NCBI GenBank assembly: GCA_964545205.1
Contig: CAZJFH010000029.1
Location: forward strand, 1 to 56,174
Reading direction: 5' to 3'
Length of the DNA: 56,174 nt
Source: CAZJFH01 sp964545205
GTDB lineage: Bacteria > Pseudomonadota > Alphaproteobacteria > Rhodospirillales > Magnetospirillaceae
Position 1 is the first letter of the stretch; every line of letters starts with the position of its first letter. Made by a program: the position numbers and the translations under genes. Shown in pieces: positions 1 through 7,507 of the stretch. The notes beneath the pieces were generated by a model that worked only from the letters and a program-made list of their open reading frames with translations, had not been told where the DNA came from and searched no databases.

Positions 1-575
1 CCGAGCGCGCCGAGATCGAATCGCTGCTGCCGCCCGGCGCCGTGCATCAGGGCCTGGCGCTGCTGTGCGAGCAGTTGCCGGCGCTCGACGTCGCCGACGT
101 CGAGGCGCTGGCCGCCGGGCGCGACTCGGCGGTGGTGGTGGTGCTGGACCAGGTCACCGATCCGCACAACGTCGGCGCGGTGCTGCGCTCGGCCGCCGCC
201 TTCGGCGCCGTCGCCGTCGTCGTGCAGGAGCGTCACGCCCCCGACGAGACCGGGGCGCTGGCCAAGGCGGCGTCGGGGGCGCTGGAGCGCATGCCGGTGG
301 TGCGGGCGACCAATCTCGCCCGCGCCCTCGACCGGCTCAAGCAGGCCGGCTTCTGGTGCGCCGGGCTGGCCGCCGACGCGCCGGCGACGCTGGCGGCGGC
401 CGGTCTGGCCGGCAAGGTCGCGCTGGTGCTGGGCAGCGAGGGCGAGGGCCTGCGGCGGCTGGTGCGCGAGCATTGCGACGTGCTGGTCCGCCTGCCGATG
501 ACCGGCGCCGTCGAATCGCTCAACGTCTCCAACGCCGCCGCCGTCGCCCTCTACGAATTCGCCCGCGAGGCGTAG
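1..575 (+). CDS. rlmB: 23S rRNA 2'-O-methyltransferase, SpoU/TrmH family (5' end outside window)
   Basis: This is the C-terminal part of a SpoU-type RNA ribose methyltransferase. The frame is open from the window edge, so the start lies upstream; the first GTG at 42 is internal. All three SpoU motifs are visible: DPHNVGAVLRSAAAFG, then VLGSEGEGLRRL, then the SAM-binding end MTGAVESLNVSNAAAVALYE. Together they form the trefoil-knot methyl-donor pocket. RlmB methylates G2251 of 23S rRNA; other SpoU members act on tRNA, so the exact target is inferred from overall similarity. The N-terminal substrate-binding domain is not in the window. The gene converges on the M48 protease gene, with 10 bases between stops. 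Confidence 0.85.
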   Translation, partial: ERAEIESLLPPGAVHQGLALLCEQLPALDVADVEALAAGRDSAVVVVLDQVTDPHNVGAVLRSAAAFGAVAVVVQERHAPDETGALAKAASGALERMPVVRATNLARALDRLKQAGFWCAGLAADAPATLAAAGLAGKVALVLGSEGEGLRRLVREHCDVLVRLPMTGAVESLNVSNAAAVALYEFAREA

Positions 576-585
576 GGGCGCGTCG

Positions 586-1338
586 TCAGCCGTAGCGCGC
601 CCGGATCTCCGGCAGCCAGTCGCGGATCTGCTCGAGGCGCCGGCCGCCAGACGGATGGGTCGACAGGAACTCCGGCGGCCGGCCCCGGCGGGCGGTGGCG
701 GCCTGCATGCGCTGCCAGAAGCCGATCGCCGCCGCCGGGTCGTAGCCGGCCATGCGCATGATCGCCAGGCCCATGTAGTCGGCCTCGGATTCCTGGCTGC
801 GCGCGGCGGGCAGGTTGACGCCGACGCTCGCCGCCGCGCCCATCAGCTGCGCGAGCTGGCCGCCGCCGCCCAAGGCCGAGGACAGCACGCCGATGCCGAG
901 CTGGGTCAGCACCTGGCGGCTGACCCGCTCGCCGCTGTGGCGGCCGAGCACGTGGCCGATCTCGTGCGACAGCACGGTGGCCAGCCCGGCCTCGTCCTGC
1001 GCCACCGGCAGCATGCCGGTGTTGACGACGACGTAGCCGCCCGGCAGGGCGTAGGCATTGACCGCCGGATCCTCGACCACCAGGAACCGCCATTCGCGCG
1101 GATCCATGCCGGCCGCGGCGACCAGGCGGTTGCCGACCGCCTCGACGGGACCGGCGATGCGCGGATCGGTGACGACGCGTTCGCCGGCCAGCTCCTGGCG
1201 CAGGGCCCGCAGGCCCATCTGGCGCTCCTGCTGGGTGCCGACGAGCTGCACGCTCTCGCGCCCGGTGATGGGATTGGTCGAGCAGGCGGCCAGCAGCGCG
1301 GCGGCCGCGACGGCGATGACGGCATGTCGCATCGGCAT
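586..1338 (-). CDS. M48 family zinc metalloprotease, lipoprotein
   Basis: A 250-residue envelope protease. Residues 1-19 form a lipoprotein signal ending in a lipobox (LLAAC, Cys19), so the mature protein should be lipid-anchored on the periplasmic side. The zinc motif HEIGH is at 125-129, and the third ligand is probably the Glu in SQESEADYMG near 185. The order matches LoiP/BepA-like M48 lipoproteins, which process or degrade misfolded outer-membrane proteins. The ATG at 1338 follows a GGAGGAG ribosome-binding site. Substrate is not predictable. A second M48 gene of the membrane HtpX-like type lies at 26486. Confidence 0.85.
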   Translation of the reverse strand: MPMRHAVIAVAAAALLAACSTNPITGRESVQLVGTQQERQMGLRALRQELAGERVVTDPRIAGPVEAVGNRLVAAAGMDPREWRFLVVEDPAVNAYALPGGYVVVNTGMLPVAQDEAGLATVLSHEIGHVLGRHSGERVSRQVLTQLGIGVLSSALGGGGQLAQLMGAAASVGVNLPAARSQESEADYMGLAIMRMAGYDPAAAIGFWQRMQAATARRGRPPEFLSTHPSGGRRLEQIRDWLPEIRARYG

Positions 1339-1455
1339 GACTCTCCTCCAGGTCGTCCTCGACGAGATATGGGACCGCGCGCCCGCGCGCCAACGCGCCC
1401 GAAAGCGGCATCGCGCTTGCGGCCCCCTCGGGCGGGCATTAAGTTGACCGCGGTC

Positions 1456-1531
1456 GCCGGCTTAGCTCAGCTGGTAGAGCACCTGATTTGTAATCAGGGG
1501 GTCACGGGTTCGAACCCTGTAGCCGGCACCA
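1456..1531 (+). tRNA. tRNA-Thr(TGT)
   Basis: A 76-base cloverleaf with encoded CCA. The acceptor arms GCCGGCT (1456-1462) and AGCCGGC (1521-1527) pair perfectly, followed by discriminator A and CCA at 1529-1531. The D arm has TAGCTCAGCTGGTAGAGC, the T arm has GGTTCGAACC, and the anticodon loop reads TTTGTAA, giving anticodon TGT for threonine. It stands alone between two protein genes. Confidence 0.97.
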
Positions 1532-1682
1532 ACTGCACCGCAGGGCAGGGTTCAATCCCGCCTCCACGCGCCGGCTTCGCCCAGCTAACACCATCTCGGA
1601 TCGCGCCTCGCCGATTGCACCTTTGCCCGGGGGCACCGGTTGGGCCAGCCTCGTGGCTCTCATCGAGAACCTGGAGGACGCG

Positions 1683-1838
1683 ATGAAGAACGTATTGGCC
1701 GTAGCGGCAGCAGCTCTTCTGGCAACCGCGATGTCGGTTGGCACTTCGTTTGCTCGGCATCCCGGCCCACAGCCGGAGGAAGCTCTCTGCGAGCAACTCC
1801 CGGAATCGCCCCTCTGCGACTATTTCGACGAGGGCTGA
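1683..1838 (+). CDS. small secreted protein, 51 residues, hypothetical
   Basis: The ATG at 1683 is preceded by GGAGG at 1673-1677, a good ribosome-binding site, so this start is preferred over the upstream in-frame ATG at 1623. Residues 1 to about 24 form a Sec-type signal peptide (MKNVL, then an Ala/Leu core, then SFA). The short mature peptide is acidic and has two cysteines (EALCEQLPESPLC) that could form a disulfide. A terminator-like hairpin follows at once. No family is recognised. Confidence 0.6.
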   Translation: MKNVLAVAAAALLATAMSVGTSFARHPGPQPEEALCEQLPESPLCDYFDEG

Positions 1839-1845
1839 GCAAGAA

Positions 1846-1865
1846 GGCCCGGCCCGTGCCGGGCC
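1846..1865 (+). terminator. terminator-like hairpin
   Basis: GGCCCGGC (1846-1853) pairs with GCCGGGCC (1858-1865) around a CCGT loop, giving a perfect 8-bp GC stem seven bases after the stop of the small secreted protein gene. There is no clear T tract, so it may stabilise the 3' end rather than terminate on its own. Confidence 0.5.
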
Positions 1866-2070
1866 CTCATCGCCTGAAATCCTAGGTTCCACTTCTCCCG
1901 TACACGCGCGCGCTCCGCCCACGGGAACGCACCAGGCAGAGAACGCCCCATCGCGCAGCACGTCGCGGGCGCCCCGCATCTCGCCTTCGCCTAGGCCAAG
2001 GCCGGACTCGATCTACCGCAAGGGCCACGATACCGTCACGGCTTCGAAGCCTGTAGGATGGACCGACACC

Positions 2071-2241
2071 ATGACCGAACGCGAACTGGTCGGCGTCGTC
2101 ACCGCGGCGGCGCTGCTGTGCTACCTGCTGCCGGCGGCGGTGCGCCTGCCGGTGGCGGCGGTGGTGTGGCTGCGCCGGCTCGGCGTCGCGATCATCGCCG
2201 GCGGCATGCTGTTCGGACTGGCGCGGCTGGTCATGGGGTGA
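2071..2241 (+). CDS. small membrane protein, 56 residues, hypothetical
   Basis: From the ATG at 2071 the product begins MTERELVGVV and contains two hydrophobic stretches (about residues 6-27 and 38-54) joined by a short basic turn (VWLRRLG), which suggests a two-pass inner-membrane hairpin. An AGGATGG ribosome-binding-like segment lies about 10 bases upstream. The frame is open much further upstream (from 1738), but that part has no coding character and runs through intergenic sequence. No family is recognised. Confidence 0.45.
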   Translation: MTERELVGVVTAAALLCYLLPAAVRLPVAAVVWLRRLGVAIIAGGMLFGLARLVMG

Positions 2242-2270
2242 TCTCCAGCCCCATCGGCGCCAGCATTTGT

Positions 2271-2328
2271 CCCTCTCCCGCCTGCGGGAGAGGGAGGGGC
2301 CCGCCGCTTGCGGCGGGAGGGTGAGGGC
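2271..2328. repeat. intergenic palindromic repeat, family A
   Basis: CCCTCTCCCGC (2271-2281) and GCGGGAGAGGG (2284-2294) form an 11-bp hairpin. It is followed by a second GC hairpin and GGGTGAGGG. Related sequence recurs at 14679, 16432, 20718, 21452, 25197 and 31798, always between or just after genes. It resembles REP/BIME-type extragenic elements. Confidence 0.75.
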
Positions 2329-2365
2329 AGCGCCGAGACGTCGGAGCGCCCCGCCCCTCCCCGCC

Positions 2366-2998
2366 TCACTCCGCCAGCGCCAGCGCCGGCTTGCCGTCCC
2401 AGACCTCGGCGAGGCGGGCGTCGCGGCCGCAGTTCCAGCGGTAGAACTTGTAGCGGACGGGGTTCTTCTCGTAATAGTCCTGGTGGTAGTCCTCGGCTGG
2501 CCAGAACTCGGCCGCCGGCAGGATTTCGGTCGTCACCGGCCGGCCCAGCAGGTCCTCGACCGCCCGTTTGCTGCGCGCCGCGAGCTCGCGCTGCTCGGGC
2601 GTCGCGACGAACACCGCCGCCTTGTACTGCGGGCCGCGGTCGCAGAACTGGCCGCCGGCGTCGAGCGGGTCGACGTTGGGCCAGTACACTTCCAGCAGCT
2701 CGGCGTAGCTGACGCGGGCCGGATCGTAGGTCACGCGCACCGCCTCGTAATGGCCGGTGCCGCCCGACGAGACCTGCTCGTAGCTCGGCGCCGCCAGCTC
2801 GCCGCCGATATAGCCCGAGGTCGTGTCGACGACGCCGGGCAGCTTGTCGTAGGGCGGCTCCATGCACCAGAAGCAGCCGCCGGCGAAGACGGCCGTCGCG
2901 AGGCTTTCGGCAGCGGTTGCTTCGGGCTGCTGCGCCTGGGCGGCGGCGGCCGGGATCAGCAGCGCGACGGCGGCGAGGGTGGTGCGGAACGGGGACAT
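2366..2998 (-). CDS. msrA: peptide-methionine (S)-S-oxide reductase with signal peptide
   Basis: A 210-residue MsrA that reduces methionine-S-sulfoxide in damaged proteins. The active-site motif GCFWC is at 41-45 (catalytic Cys42). EDYHQDYY near 165 and a C-terminal NCGRD that could supply the recycling Cys are also present. Unlike most cytosolic MsrA it starts with a Sec signal (residues 1 to about 22, ending AQA), so it should act in the periplasm. No msrB is adjacent. A family A repeat lies just beyond its 3' end. Confidence 0.92.
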   Translation of the reverse strand: MSPFRTTLAAVALLIPAAAAQAQQPEATAAESLATAVFAGGCFWCMEPPYDKLPGVVDTTSGYIGGELAAPSYEQVSSGGTGHYEAVRVTYDPARVSYAELLEVYWPNVDPLDAGGQFCDRGPQYKAAVFVATPEQRELAARSKRAVEDLLGRPVTTEILPAAEFWPAEDYHQDYYEKNPVRYKFYRWNCGRDARLAEVWDGKPALALAE

Positions 2999-3224
2999 CG
3001 GGGCTTCTCCTTGCCGGTTTCCCCCAATCTGGGGTGGGCGGGGGCGAAGCGGAAATCACGTCTGCGTGAGCCGGCCGCCGGCCTCGACGAAGGAGGTATC
3101 CCCGTTGCCGGCCTGGCTCTTCCCGATGCACTCACCCGAATGGAACGGCGGGGCGCTAAATTGGCATCGCTCGGATGGCCGCGCCGCCGGCGCCGCCGCC
3201 GACCAACCGCCAAGGGAGGCCAAA

Positions 3225-3344
3225 ATGCCTCGTCTCGTCACGCTCCTGATCGCATTCATGCTGGCCCTGTCCGTCCCCGCCATCGCGGATCCCGGCGCCG
3301 AGCAGACCGTCGGCGAACCCCCGGTCGAGAGCCAGTGGGGCTGA
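3225..3344 (+). CDS. tiny secreted peptide, 39 residues, hypothetical
   Basis: The ATG at 3225 follows a strong AAGGGAGG ribosome-binding site (about 3211-3218). Residues 1 to about 21 are a compact signal peptide (MPRLVTLLIAF, then SVPAIA), leaving an acidic mature tail of about 18 residues ending in GEPPVESQWG. Its style matches the other small proteins nearby. It could be a small envelope peptide; no family is recognised. Confidence 0.5.
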   Translation: MPRLVTLLIAFMLALSVPAIADPGAEQTVGEPPVESQWG

Positions 3345-3366
3345 GCCCGGGCCCGCGGCGCCCGCC

Positions 3367-3585
3367 TCAGACCAGGATGTCCAGCAAGCGCTCCTGCATC
3401 TCGTCGGTGGTCCGCAAGGCCACCGCCGCCGCCTCCACCTGACGCCGTTCGAGCTGCATCGCCACCGCGGTGGCGGCGTCCGGCCCGGCGGCGGCGGTGC
3501 GTTGCGCCAGTCGCACGAACCGCTCCTGCCCGGCGAGCATGGCGGCTGACAATCCTTGTATCGACATCGGCCCTTGTATCGACAT
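3367..3585 (-). CDS. small protein with flagellar-rod-like C-terminus, hypothetical
   Basis: About 72 residues. The C-terminal pattern (ALRTTDEMQERLLDIL) resembles the helix that ends flagellar rod and hook proteins such as FlgC and FlgE, but the N-terminal NNVAN-type helix is missing, so this is only a resemblance. The start is uncertain: the ATG at 3585 sits six bases after GGGAG, while in-frame ATGs at 3591 and 3609 would add 2 or 8 residues. The first codons lie in an exact 18-bp tandem duplication, so the protein begins MSIQGP-MSIQG. Confidence 0.45.
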   Translation of the reverse strand: MSIQGPMSIQGLSAAMLAGQERFVRLAQRTAAAGPDAATAVAMQLERRQVEAAAVALRTTDEMQERLLDILV

Positions 3586-3589
3586 CGGC
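3554..3589. repeat. two exact tandem copies of an 18-bp unit
   Basis: The unit CCTTGTATCGACATCGGC occurs at 3554-3571 and again at 3572-3589 with no mismatch. It lies at the 5' end of the minus-strand small gene and repeats its start region, so two translation starts with nearly the same context exist six codons apart. Confidence 0.9.
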
Positions 3590-3660
3590 ATCTCCCGTCG
3601 CGCCATCATGGCATCCCCGTCCGACCTTGGCCAGTGATCGCCGTCACCGCCCCGCCCCGG

Positions 3661-3688
3661 TTGAGCCGCCGCGCCCCGCCGCTATAAT
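3661..3688 (+). promoter_or_regulatory. candidate sigma-70 promoter
   Basis: TTGAGC (3661-3666), a 16-base spacer and a perfect TATAAT (3683-3688) lie 25 bases upstream of the ATG at 3713. Transcription would start near 3695, leaving room for the AAGGGGA ribosome-binding site. Confidence 0.6.
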
Positions 3689-3712
3689 CGCGTCCAAGAC
3701 AAGGGGACGGCA

Positions 3713-4006
3713 ATGATCGACGAGGACATGGCGCTGTCGGCGCTGGAGGATCTGTCGCGGCGCCTTCCGGACAGGCTCGCGGCGCTGCCCGGGGCCGTGT
3801 TCGTGCGGCCCAGCGAGGACCGGGTGATGGTGGTCGGGCCGACGCGGCCGCCGGCGCCGCTCGAGGCCTATGCGGAGGGCCGGCTGCCCGAGGGCACGCC
3901 GTGGTGGCTCAGCCTGACGAGCTGGGGACGGCTGGAGATGTGGGGCGACGTCGCCGCCGCCGGAGCCTGGCTGTCCGGCCATTGCCGGCGCAGCGGCCGC
4001 TGGTGA
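3713..4006 (+). CDS. hypothetical protein, 97 residues
   Basis: The start at 3713 is supported by AAGGGGA about 7 bases upstream and by the promoter at 3661-3688. The product is soluble and Trp-rich towards the end (WWLSLTSWGRLEMW), with a helical acidic N-terminus (MIDEDMALSALEDLSRR). No transmembrane segment or known motif is seen. A long GC hairpin follows the stop. Confidence 0.6.
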   Translation: MIDEDMALSALEDLSRRLPDRLAALPGAVFVRPSEDRVMVVGPTRPPAPLEAYAEGRLPEGTPWWLSLTSWGRLEMWGDVAAAGAWLSGHCRRSGRW

Positions 4007-4011
4007 CGGGA

Positions 4012-4043
4012 CGCCGGCCGGGGCCGACGGCCCGCGGCCGGCG
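4012..4043. terminator. bidirectional terminator-like hairpin
   Basis: CGCCGGCCG (4012-4020) pairs with CGGCCGGCG (4035-4043), with an inner GGGCC/GGCCC stem and a 3-base loop. It lies between two convergent genes, ending at 4006 and 4054, and could serve both. No T tract is present. Confidence 0.5.
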
Positions 4044-4053
4044 CCGAACCTGT

Positions 4054-4155
4054 TCAGTTCTTGCGCGTCAGCACGAAGCCGAACAGGCCGCCGGTGATGA
4101 CCAGGATGGAAACGAGAAAGCCCAGCGCGATGTAGGCGTCGGTGTCGAGTTGCAT
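4054..4155 (-). CDS. tiny single-pass membrane protein, 33 residues
   Basis: The ATG at 4155 follows GGGGGAG on the minus strand. The product is MQLDTDAYIALG, then one hydrophobic helix (about residues 8-29), then TRKN, typical of a short single-span membrane subunit with a positive cytoplasmic end. A longer in-frame start at 4242 is less likely because it adds a low-complexity basic leader without a ribosome-binding site. Confidence 0.45.
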   Translation of the reverse strand: MQLDTDAYIALGFLVSILVITGGLFGFVLTRKN

Positions 4156-4473
4156 CGTGCTCCCCCGGATGCGGTTTCGTCGTCCGCCGGCCCCCCGGCC
4201 GGCAATGACCACATTTCTATCATGGGCATTCCGACCCGGCAACCTGACCGGGCTGCGTCGGATGGCCGCAGGGGAAAGCGGACGCCGGCACGGACTCGCG
4301 CGGACATCGGGCGGCGCCCGCGAGGACGCCTACCTCTCCGGCCCACTGGCGACACATACGAACATTTGCCCGAGCAGTCTTTTGAACCGGCTCCGTCTCC
4401 CGATCGCTCCGTAACGCCGGGCCGGGACGGCGCGTATCATAAGGATCAGCGCAACGAACCCCAGGGAGGGCAA

Positions 4474-4722
4474 ATGCCCACAGAAGTCCAGATCACCAAT
4501 CGGAACACCCTGACCCCGCAGCGCATGATGGCTACGCTCCAGGACGTCGACACCGGCGATTCCGTGCTCGACTTCGTGATCGGCCCCGGCGAGGCGGTCA
4601 TCATCCCGATGATGAAGACCATGAACGTGATCGTCTCGGTGGACCAGCCCGGCCCGGACGCCGCCTTCGCGGCCGACGGCCTCGAGACCCTGCGGCCGCG
4701 CGACGGCCGCGCGGCGAACTGA
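4474..4722 (+). CDS. hypothetical protein, 82 residues
   Basis: The ATG at 4474 is preceded by AGGGAGGG (4463-4470), a very strong ribosome-binding site; TATCAT at 4435-4440 could be a -10 box. The protein begins MPTEVQITNRNTLTPQRMM, has a beta-rich centre (VLDFVIGPGEAVIIP) and a loosely charged tail. The frame is open far upstream, but that part is unlikely to be coding. No family is recognised. A hairpin 15 bases after the stop marks its end. Confidence 0.55.
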   Translation: MPTEVQITNRNTLTPQRMMATLQDVDTGDSVLDFVIGPGEAVIIPMMKTMNVIVSVDQPGPDAAFAADGLETLRPRDGRAAN

Positions 4723-4736
4723 CCTCGCACGCCGGT

Positions 4737-4760
4737 GGCGGGAACGGAGCGGTTCCCGCC
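4737..4760. terminator. terminator-like hairpin
   Basis: GGCGGGAAC (4737-4745) pairs exactly with GTTCCCGCC (4752-4760) around a 6-base loop, between two convergent small genes. A TT and a C run follow on the plus strand. Confidence 0.55.
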
Positions 4761-4783
4761 TTCCCCCCCCCCGCTCAGCCGGT

Positions 4784-5011
4784 TCAGACGCGTTCGACGT
4801 CGACGTCGTGCGGCCTGCGGCCGTAATGGTCGTTGAGGTCCGGCCCCCGGAAGCAGACGTCATGCCAGCGCACATACGGAGGATGCTTGGCCAGCGACTG
4901 CGGCAGCGTGAGCATGTTGCCGTATTGCCGCCACATGCAGGCGTTCAGCTTCAGCCAGCCTTCCAGCGCGGCCATTTGGCATTGGGCCATCATCAGGAAC
5001 GGGTTGTACAT
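4784..5011 (-). CDS. hypothetical protein, 75 residues
   Basis: The start at 5011 follows AAGGGAGG on the minus strand, seven bases from the ATG. The N-terminal half is helical and Met-rich (MYNPFLMMAQCQMAALEGW), and the C-terminal half is rich in Asp, His and Arg (GPDLNDHYGRRPHDVDVE). No signal peptide or known domain is seen. Like its neighbours it is monocistronic and short. Confidence 0.5.
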   Translation of the reverse strand: MYNPFLMMAQCQMAALEGWLKLNACMWRQYGNMLTLPQSLAKHPPYVRWHDVCFRGPDLNDHYGRRPHDVDVERV

Positions 5012-5081
5012 ACGGCCCTCCCTTGGTCACTCGGTCTTCAGACTAGCATCCCGGACGCGCGACAAGAATCGCGCGATCCGG

Positions 5082-5954
5082 TTATCCGCCATGCGCATCG
5101 AGGGCACGCAGGATCTTCCGCAGCCCGTCGTAGTCCTCGTCGCTGGCCGGCACCAGGCCGGTGACCCCGGCGGTGATGCCGCCGAGCACCGCCAGCTTCT
5201 CGGGCGACGAATTCAGGTCCATCAGCGCCGAGCGCACCCGCTCGACGTCCTCCGCCGGCAGCTTGGCCGTGGCGACGAAGAACTGCTCGGAGATCGGCGG
5301 CGACAGCGCCAGCGCGCGCAAGGCCGGCGCGTGCTCGGCCAGCACCTCGTCCTTGACGGCGCCGGCGTCGAACTCGCCCAGCAGCACCGCGACGGCGACG
5401 TTCTTGTGGCTGCCCAGGAAGGCGTAGCCGGCCAGATCCTCGACCTCGACGCCGGCCTGCCGCAGCATGTAGCGCGGCACGAGATGGCTCATCGTCGAGC
5501 CGGCGTCGCCGAACGCGAAGCGCTTGCCGGCCAGCTCGGCGAGGCCGTTCACCGGGCTGTCGGCGCGCACCACGATGGCGCCCTGGAAGGTCGGCCGCCC
5601 CGCCACTTCGAGCCGGCCGAGAATGGCCTTCGGCCCGAAGCGCTCGACGACGCCGACATAGGGCGCGGGGCCGATATAGGCGAGTTCGATCTCGTCGCGG
5701 CCGACGCGGCCGATCAGGGTCTCGTAATCGGGGGCGACGCTGATCCGCACCGGCCGCCCGATCGCCTCGCCGAGCACCCGGGCCAGCGGCGCGAAGCGGG
5801 CGTTCAGCTCGGCGGCGGGCAGGTAGGGCAGGATGCCGAACGCCACCGGCTCGGCGGCGCCGGCCGTCCGCGCCCCGGCGAGCGCCAGCGCGACGACGGC
5901 GCCCAGCAGCGCCGCCAGGCGCAGTTTCGCGACGACCTGGAGCAAGCGTTTCAT
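5082..5954 (-). CDS. PhnD-like phosphate/phosphonate ABC transporter substrate-binding protein
   Basis: A 290-residue periplasmic binding protein. A Sec signal at 1 to about 34 (LALAGARTAGAA) is followed by the typical PhnD-family opening (VAFGILPYLPAAELNARFAPL). Later segments include ELAYIGPAPYV, a FGDAGSTMSHLVPRYML hinge segment and GAVKDEVL. Family members bind phosphonates, phosphite or other oxyanions; the ligand is not predictable. No permease or ATPase gene is adjacent, so it may work with a distant transporter or a sensor. The start at 5954 has GGGGGAGAG just upstream. Confidence 0.8.
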   Translation of the reverse strand: MKRLLQVVAKLRLAALLGAVVALALAGARTAGAAEPVAFGILPYLPAAELNARFAPLARVLGEAIGRPVRISVAPDYETLIGRVGRDEIELAYIGPAPYVGVVERFGPKAILGRLEVAGRPTFQGAIVVRADSPVNGLAELAGKRFAFGDAGSTMSHLVPRYMLRQAGVEVEDLAGYAFLGSHKNVAVAVLLGEFDAGAVKDEVLAEHAPALRALALSPPISEQFFVATAKLPAEDVERVRSALMDLNSSPEKLAVLGGITAGVTGLVPASDEDYDGLRKILRALDAHGG

Positions 5955-6086
5955 CTCTCCCCCCTCGCTTCGCCGCCGCCCATTGTGCCCGAGGCGGGCG
6001 GCCGGGGAAAGGGGACGGCAGGCCGTCGTTGAAGAGCCCGGCGGCGGAGGGTACAAACGTCGGACGATGGCGAGGGGGAACGGCCG

Positions 6087-7487
6087 ATGCGCATGGGAGA
6101 CATTCTGCTGGCCCGCGGACTGGTGTCGGCCGCAGGCATCGACCGCGCCGTCGCCCGCCAGCGCAGCGAGGGCGGACGCCTGGGCGACAACCTGATCGCG
6201 CTCGGCCTGCTGACCCCCGAGCAGCTCGACGCGGTGATCCACGACACCCCGACCTCGCCGCGGCGCCTGGCCGACGCCGGGCTGCCGGCCGGCATGCTCG
6301 AGGCGCTGGCGCTCAAGCTGCTGCTGCGCGACGGCGAAACCGGGCTCGCCGGGCTCGCCGCCGGCCTGTGTCTGCCGATGTCGTTGACCGAGGAACTGGC
6401 CGGCCGGCTGTCGGCGGAAAAGCTGGCGTTGCGCGACGGCGACAAGCTGTCGCTCAACGACACCGGACGCGCCGCCGCCGAGGAGGCGTTCGAGCGCAAC
6501 GGCTATCTCGGCCCGGCGCCGGTGCCGCTGGCCGCCTACCAGGAGCAGGTGCTGCACCAGCGCATCAGCAACGAGGTGCTCGACGCCGCCGCGGTGCGCG
6601 CGGCGCTGGCCGGCATGGTCGTGCCCGACGCCTTCGTGCGCAAGATCGGCCCGGCGATCAACGGCGGCCGCGCCGTGCTGCTCTACGGCCCGGCCGGCAA
6701 CGGCAAGACGGCGATCGCCGGCCGCCTCGCCCGCGCCTTCCGCCACATCGTCTACGTCCCGCACGCGGTCGAGATCGAGGGCCAGGTGATGACGGTGTTC
6801 GATCCCGCCCTGCACAAGCCGGCGGCCAGCCTGGGCGGCGGCGACGGCGGCGACGACTTCGACCGCCGCTGGGTCGCCTGCAGCCGCCCCTTCGTCGCGG
6901 TCGGCGGCGAGCTGGCGCTCGACATGCTCGACCTCGCCTGGGACGCCGCCGCCCGCGCCTACCGCGCGCCGCTGCACGTCAAGGCGCTGAACGGCACGCT
7001 GCTGGTCGACGATTTCGGCCGCCAGCAGGCGGCGCCCGACAAGCTGCTCAACCGCTGGATCATGCCGCTGGAGAGCCGGCTGGAGTTCCTGCGGCTGAAC
7101 ACCGGCCGCAGCTTCTACCTGCCGTTCGACGCGCTGATGATCTTCGCCACCAACCTGCAGCCCGACGAGCTGATGGACCAGGCGCATCTGCGCCGGATCC
7201 CCTACAAGATCGAGCTGCAGGCCCCCGACCGCGCCGCCTACCGCCGCATCTTCGACGAACTCGCCGCCGAGCACGGCCTGGCGATGAGCGACGAGGTGTT
7301 CGAGACCGTGGTCGGCGAGATCGAGGGCCACGGCCTCAACCTCGCCTATCACCAGCCGCGGGCGATCTGCGACCAGGTCGTCGCCGCCTGCCGCTACGAG
7401 GGCCTGCGGCCGCAGTTCACGCCCGAGCTGCTGTCCGACGCCCTGGCCAACCTGTACGTCGAGGCCTCGCGCGGGACCGCGTCATAA
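6087..7487 (+). CDS. AAA ATPase with MshE-like N-terminal domain
   Basis: A 466-residue protein. Residues 1-55 (MGDILLARGLVS, then GGRLGDNLIALGLLTPEQLD) match the MshEN-type domain at the front of type II secretion and type IV pilus ATPases, some of which bind c-di-GMP. The catalytic part is AAA-like and not GspE-like: Walker A GPAGNGKT at 201-208, Walker B LLVDDFGR near 304, and a sensor-like IFATNLQP. Family and domain order are visible; the role is not known. It is monocistronic, divergent from the PhnD-like gene and with no pilus genes nearby. A c-di-GMP-controlled remodelling ATPase is a reasonable inference. Confidence 0.7.
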   Translation: MRMGDILLARGLVSAAGIDRAVARQRSEGGRLGDNLIALGLLTPEQLDAVIHDTPTSPRRLADAGLPAGMLEALALKLLLRDGETGLAGLAAGLCLPMSLTEELAGRLSAEKLALRDGDKLSLNDTGRAAAEEAFERNGYLGPAPVPLAAYQEQVLHQRISNEVLDAAAVRAALAGMVVPDAFVRKIGPAINGGRAVLLYGPAGNGKTAIAGRLARAFRHIVYVPHAVEIEGQVMTVFDPALHKPAASLGGGDGGDDFDRRWVACSRPFVAVGGELALDMLDLAWDAAARAYRAPLHVKALNGTLLVDDFGRQQAAPDKLLNRWIMPLESRLEFLRLNTGRSFYLPFDALMIFATNLQPDELMDQAHLRRIPYKIELQAPDRAAYRRIFDELAAEHGLAMSDEVFETVVGEIEGHGLNLAYHQPRAICDQVVAACRYEGLRPQFTPELLSDALANLYVEASRGTAS

Positions 7488-7507
7488 AGAACAACGCATT
7501 TCTGAAA

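Noticed and set aside
5082..7352. A single 756-codon minus-strand frame that would fuse the PhnD-like protein to a long N-terminal part
   Set aside because: The extra part is the antisense of the AAA ATPase gene. The signal peptide and ribosome-binding site at 5954 mark the true start.
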